From contig WHUZ01000242.1 in assembly GCA_015179045.1 (NCBI GenBank), forward strand, positions 1 to 20,177: 20,177 nucleotides of DNA, read 5' to 3'. Below the pieces are notes generated by a model that did no database searches, had not been told where the DNA came from, and saw only the letters and a list, made by a program, of their open reading frames with translations. Source of the stretch: Kalaharituber pfeilii. Its lineage: Eukaryota > Ascomycota > Pezizomycetes > Pezizales > Pezizaceae. The translations under genes and the position numbers were made by a program. Below are positions 17,086 through 20,177 of this stretch, one piece after another. Numbering within the stretch: position 1 is the stretch's first letter; each line of letters starts with the position of its first letter.

Positions 17086-17625
17086 CATTCTCAGTACATC
17101 AGCAGCTGAATTCGATGAGGGGTAATTCTAGCACTGTCAACCAGCATATACTACCTTGCCATGGCTTAGGGGTGCAAGCGGAGTAGCATAATAGAAAAAA
17201 ACAAAAAAAAATGGCATGTACTGATCAATACCTATACCTAGTCTTGTGCTCCTAGCATCGCAATATAAAAAAAATAATAATACATAAATTATGTACATAC
17301 TATAATGGCTGGACACAAGACTAGCATATACTATAGTTCTCATACTACTTTTTTTTTTTCATTTCATTTCTCACAAGCCCTCTCATAGGCTATAGCAGGT
17401 CTTATACTACTATGGGTCCAGTAGTCTTGATCGGCAGCCCGGAAATGTATTAAACTACAGCCATCAGGCCCATATCGTACTATATAGTCTGCCAGCCAAT
17501 CCATGTAAACACCTACAAATGGCTATAGTGGCCTACCCAATAAATATGCAATGAGTAGTCTAATAGCAGTTTAAGGACTAGTTTGACAAGTGGCCATGGC
17601 CTACCGAGTAGCTGTGGCCTAAGCG
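17086..17625. other. Gene-free stretch
   Basis: Mostly unrecognised AT-rich sequence. Homopolymer runs occur at about 17196-17212 (A), 17268-17275 (A) and 17347-17359 (T). The string GCATATACTA occurs at both 17143 and 17323. I see no conserved coding motif, RNA gene or LTR. Confidence 0.5.
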
Positions 17626-17630
17626 CATGT

Positions 17631-17815
17631 ATGAGATACCTGAAGATATTAGGTATATCAGGCATATTCAACATATTGAGCATACATATGAGATACCTAA
17701 AGGTATTGAGCATATCAGGTGTATCAAGCATATTGAGCACATATATGAGATACCTGAAGGTATTAGGCATATCAGGCATATCAAGCTATTGAGCGTACAT
17801 ATGAGATACTAGGTA
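17631..17815. repeat. 57-bp minisatellite, 4 copies
   Basis: Units start with ATGAGATACC at 17631, 17688, 17745 and 17801 (spacings 57, 57 and 56). The rest of the unit is made of short sub-repeats such as GGCATATCA and AGCATATTGAG. The period equals that of the large array at 15780-17085, but the sequences share only a short core around AGCATAT and GAGCA. Both strands give 19-residue periodic ORFs, which are by-products. Confidence 0.85.
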
Positions 17816-17924
17816 TCCCTAGATATTAAGTGCACACATCAGCATGCATAAGATATTTGGTATACTACACAGTTGTCAGCATTCTGATTTACTTGTTATA
17901 CTCAAGAGTCAATATACTAGTGAG

Positions 17925-18079
17925 AAGTGCATACTCAACATACTTAATATATCCAATATACCTAATGTGCCCAATTTGCCCAATCTCTCATAGATGCACG
18001 CAATATCTGATATGCATACTCAATATACTTATATATTCAATACACCCAATATCTCATACATACGTCAATATACCTAATA
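17925..18079. repeat. Degenerate repeat in the inverse sense of the 17631-17815 array
   Basis: The plus strand carries CAATATACCTAAT, GATATGCATACTCAATAT and TCTCATACATACG motifs, which are reverse complements of ATTAGGTATATTG-, ATTGAGCATACATATC- and ATGTATGAGA-like motifs of the preceding array. The pair therefore forms a loose inverted repeat around a spacer of about 110 bp. It ends exactly at the LTR of element E (18080). Confidence 0.6.
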
Positions 18080-18721
18080 TGTTACGGGGTACGTTGGGGG
18101 TAAGCCGTTTACTAAATAACTAAGTGCAATGTAAAATATAATTAAATATAAGTCACGGAAAATAAAGTAGTTAAGGTAGTAAGAAAGCTTTATATTTGTT
18201 AGGGTTGAGTTCCAGGTCCTTGCCCTTCTAACTCCAGTGGGTCAGGCTTCTATTTATACAAAATGTAGTTCTTCAAAGCTGTTAACAAATCAGCTTGAAC
18301 GGATTCTGGGGATCAAGCCAGACCCTGAAAAAAGCCAAGTGACAGCCTTTCTTTTTGACCAACCCTTACAATAAATTCTAGAACAACAAATATAAGAACT
18401 TGAAACTTCTAATGCAAGCCTCTATCTAAAAAATACCATCATAACTCCGATCCCTATGCAAAGATTGATGATATAAGAAAATAAGAAAAGGTTTATCATT
18501 ACAACGAATAGTACAACAGGAGCTGCCGGAAGAGTTAGTAACCAAGATTGCTAATCTTAGTAGTTACTTACTTCTTAACCGAAGAAGTTCCACTACCACA
18601 GACCTGACTAGTATTGGGTTAGCTAAACTTCCGACTGGTAAAGCTTTATAGTTAGTAGTACCTTTTGACGACACTTAAACAAGATGGTGTTTATAGCATG
18701 AGAACGATTATGCCTGTAACA
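18080..18721 (-). mobile_element. Complete 642-bp 3' LTR of element E
   Basis: On the minus strand it starts TGTTACAGGC at 18721 and ends CCCGTAACA at 18080, giving 6-bp terminal inverted repeats (TGTTAC/GTAACA). A TATA-like box TGTATAAATAG lies at about 18250-18260. The polypurine stretch AAGAAAGGGGAGTAC directly precedes it (18722-18736), marking it as the 3' LTR of an element lying to the right. Apart from the terminal bases it does not resemble the A/B/C LTR. The other LTR is outside the window, so age and target-site duplication cannot be judged. Confidence 0.85.
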
Positions 18722-19163
18722 GTACTCCCCTTTCTTAGAGCACACGTCCCGAGTGCCTATTAGCTATTATTCTTTAATTTCTTAAAAAGAATATAAGCCG
18801 TTACAGCTTAGCGTCGGTGGATCTCTTACCTTGACCTTAGCAACTTAATTGCCGTGATCATACTCAGGGTAATATTCCGTAATGTCCCTGACTATAGGCT
18901 GTGCCTCTACTTAGTCTTTGACGTTGAAGGTAGTTGGTAAGAGCTTTACCTATTTGTCATAAGACCATACTACTATATTCATAGTGTCTTGACCCCTTGA
19001 ACACTTTTCGGTTTGACACCTTGGCTTGTATCTAGGATAAGTGTTAACACTATACAAACTTAAGTTCGTAGGTTAGGTCCATGCCATACCTTTATGATAG
19101 ATATATCTGCACTCTAGGTCGGTAACTTGACTGCATTTCTAACTTCTCTTTCTCTTTCTTCCT
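18722..19163 (-). other. Element E: 3' untranslated region with polypurine tract
   Basis: About 440 bp lie between the pol stop (19164-19166) and the LTR. I see no conserved motif except the polypurine run next to the LTR. Confidence 0.65.
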
Positions 19164-20177
19164 CATTGCCCTGATTCGGCTTGTTTTTCTTTATCAGGGT
19201 ATCGTTCGCGGAATTCTTTAAGTGCATTCCACCGGTGATCCATCATCCTATTCATAGTTTGCCTAAGGCTTTCCCATGTTGCCTCCTCGGGCCCATAACC
19301 TTCCCACTGCATAAGGTACTCTAGTGTCTTCTTGGTACCATTGTAATCGTACGTCGGTGATAGAGGCTATGAAGTATTCTTCCTCGCCTTTCTTGCATTA
19401 GTGGGGATGGTTGGTCAGGTAGAGGGTTGAGAGCGGATGTTTTGAATGGTTCGAGCAGTGAAATGTGAAAGACAGGGTGCATCTTCAAGTTGTATGGTAA
19501 CTTAAGCTTGAAGGAATGTTTGCCTATTACTTTTTTCGATAGTGAAGAGTCCAATCAACTTAGTGTTGAGTTTCTTAGAAGGTGTTTTTGTCGGAATGTT
19601 TTTGGCGTTAAGTATGACTTTGTCTCCTTCCTTGAAGTTTGGCTATTGGGCGTGATGTTGGTCGTACCACTTAGCTGCTTGTTCGATTGATTTGTTCAGT
19701 TCCTTGCGAATCCGTTCCCATTCTCCTGTGAGTTCTCCCGAGGGTACGTTGAGGGCCTCTTCCTCATTGATGGTATCAACAAGGGGGTGAAAGCCGTAGT
19801 TGGCGAAGAAAGGTGAGGTCTTGGTGGAGCTATGTTGTGCGTTATTGTATGCGAACTCTGCGAGGGGTAAGAGTTGGTTCCAATTGTCCTGGTGGTAGGT
19901 GACGTAGTTGCGGAGGTAACCTTCGAGGGTTTGGTTGACTCTTTCGGTTTGTCCATCGGTTTCCGGTGTGCAGTGGTACTCATGTTTAGGTTGACTTTGA
20001 GTTTCTTCATGAGTTCCTGCCAGAAGTTCGAAGTAAACTTCGGGTCTCGGTCCGATATAATAGACTTCGGTAAGCCGTGGAGTCGCCATATTTCTCGAAG
20101 GAAGGTAGTTGCTAATTGTTCTGGATTGTTCTGCTAGAGGGATGAAGTGAGCCATCTTAGTGAACCTATCCACTACT
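19164..20177 (-). pseudogene. Element E: integrase and chromodomain (5' part outside window)
   Basis: Minus strand, entering at the right edge with VVDRFTKMAHFIPL. The DD35E triad is present across two frames: first Asp at 20168-20170, second in IISDRDPKF at 20050-20052, Glu in DGQTERVNQ at 19943-19945. Then come PLAEFAYNNAQHSS and SPFFANYGFHP, and the C-terminal domain (KEGDKVILNAKNIP, later KMHPVFHISLLEPF). A chromodomain (LEYLMQWEGYGPEEATWESL, about 19260-19320) follows, and the protein ends in TGA at 19164-19166. One shift near 20123 and a one-base loss near 19972 cancel each other; further shifts lie near 19540 and 19330, and a TAG falls at about 19640. The enzyme would insert element cDNA into the genome. 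Order and length fit chromovirus integrases, but this copy is broken. Confidence 0.9.

Noticed and set aside
17190..17360. Homopolymer A and T runs as LINE or SINE tails
   Set aside because: No flanking duplication, no internal polymerase III boxes and no reverse-transcriptase motif of LINE type could be seen.
17513..17812. Overlapping ORFs on both strands with 19-residue periods
   Set aside because: Both are by-products of a 57-bp tandem repeat, which keeps any frame periodic.
1..20177. tRNA, rRNA or host protein-coding genes
   Set aside because: I looked for cloverleaf-like segments and conserved non-transposon motifs and found none that I can support; a tRNA and profile scan would be needed to exclude them fully.

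Overview
This 20.2-kb window shows no host gene I can support. It is a nested, strongly decayed transposable-element island. At least five Ty3/Gypsy (LTR-retrotransposon) copies or fragments are visible, and ten or so private tandem arrays lie in or between them. A filamentous ascomycete is the most likely source. The reasons are chromodomain-bearing Gypsy integrases, gene-free nested Gypsy relics, and premature stops that are all explainable by C-to-T change at Gln/Arg codons, which resembles repeat-induced point mutation (RIP). The host assignment is inference; no host gene confirms it.

Layout, left to right. Positions 1-232 hold a minus-strand RT/RNase H scrap. Positions 233-5480 hold element C (minus strand, old and AT-rich). 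In C the 3' LTR (233-805) precedes integrase remains, RNase H, RT, protease, zinc knuckle and capsid; short tandem repeats interrupt the LTR, integrase, RNase H and gag. Positions 5500-6010 hold duplicated scraps of gag and pol. Element A (plus strand, 6010-7910) is LTR, partial gag, LTR. It meets the 3' end of element B at 7910/7911, so the two face each other 3' end to 3' end.

Element B (minus strand, 7911-13285) is the most complete copy and is conspicuously CpG-rich. It carries a 5' LTR, gag, protease, RT, RNase H, a partly deleted integrase and a chromodomain tail. A, B and C share an LTR that starts TGTTAYGGCTAAGG and belong to one family. B abuts fragment D (plus strand, 13315-14661), a Gag frame of about 448 codons with no frameshift and twelve in-frame stops, each compatible with a C-to-T change.

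Positions 14700-18075 are dominated by tandem repeats: 30 bp x10, about 38 bp x3, 56-57 bp x about 24 with a partly alternating two-type pattern, and 57 bp x4 followed by an inverted-sense repeat. Positions 18080-20177 hold element E, a different Gypsy lineage on the minus strand. It has a complete 642-bp LTR with TGTTAC/GTAACA ends and a frameshifted integrase plus chromodomain; it runs off the right edge.

No element looks able to produce its own full protein set. The most noteworthy pattern is the recurrent appearance of unrelated minisatellites inside decaying retroelement copies. I see no new enzymatic or defence system.
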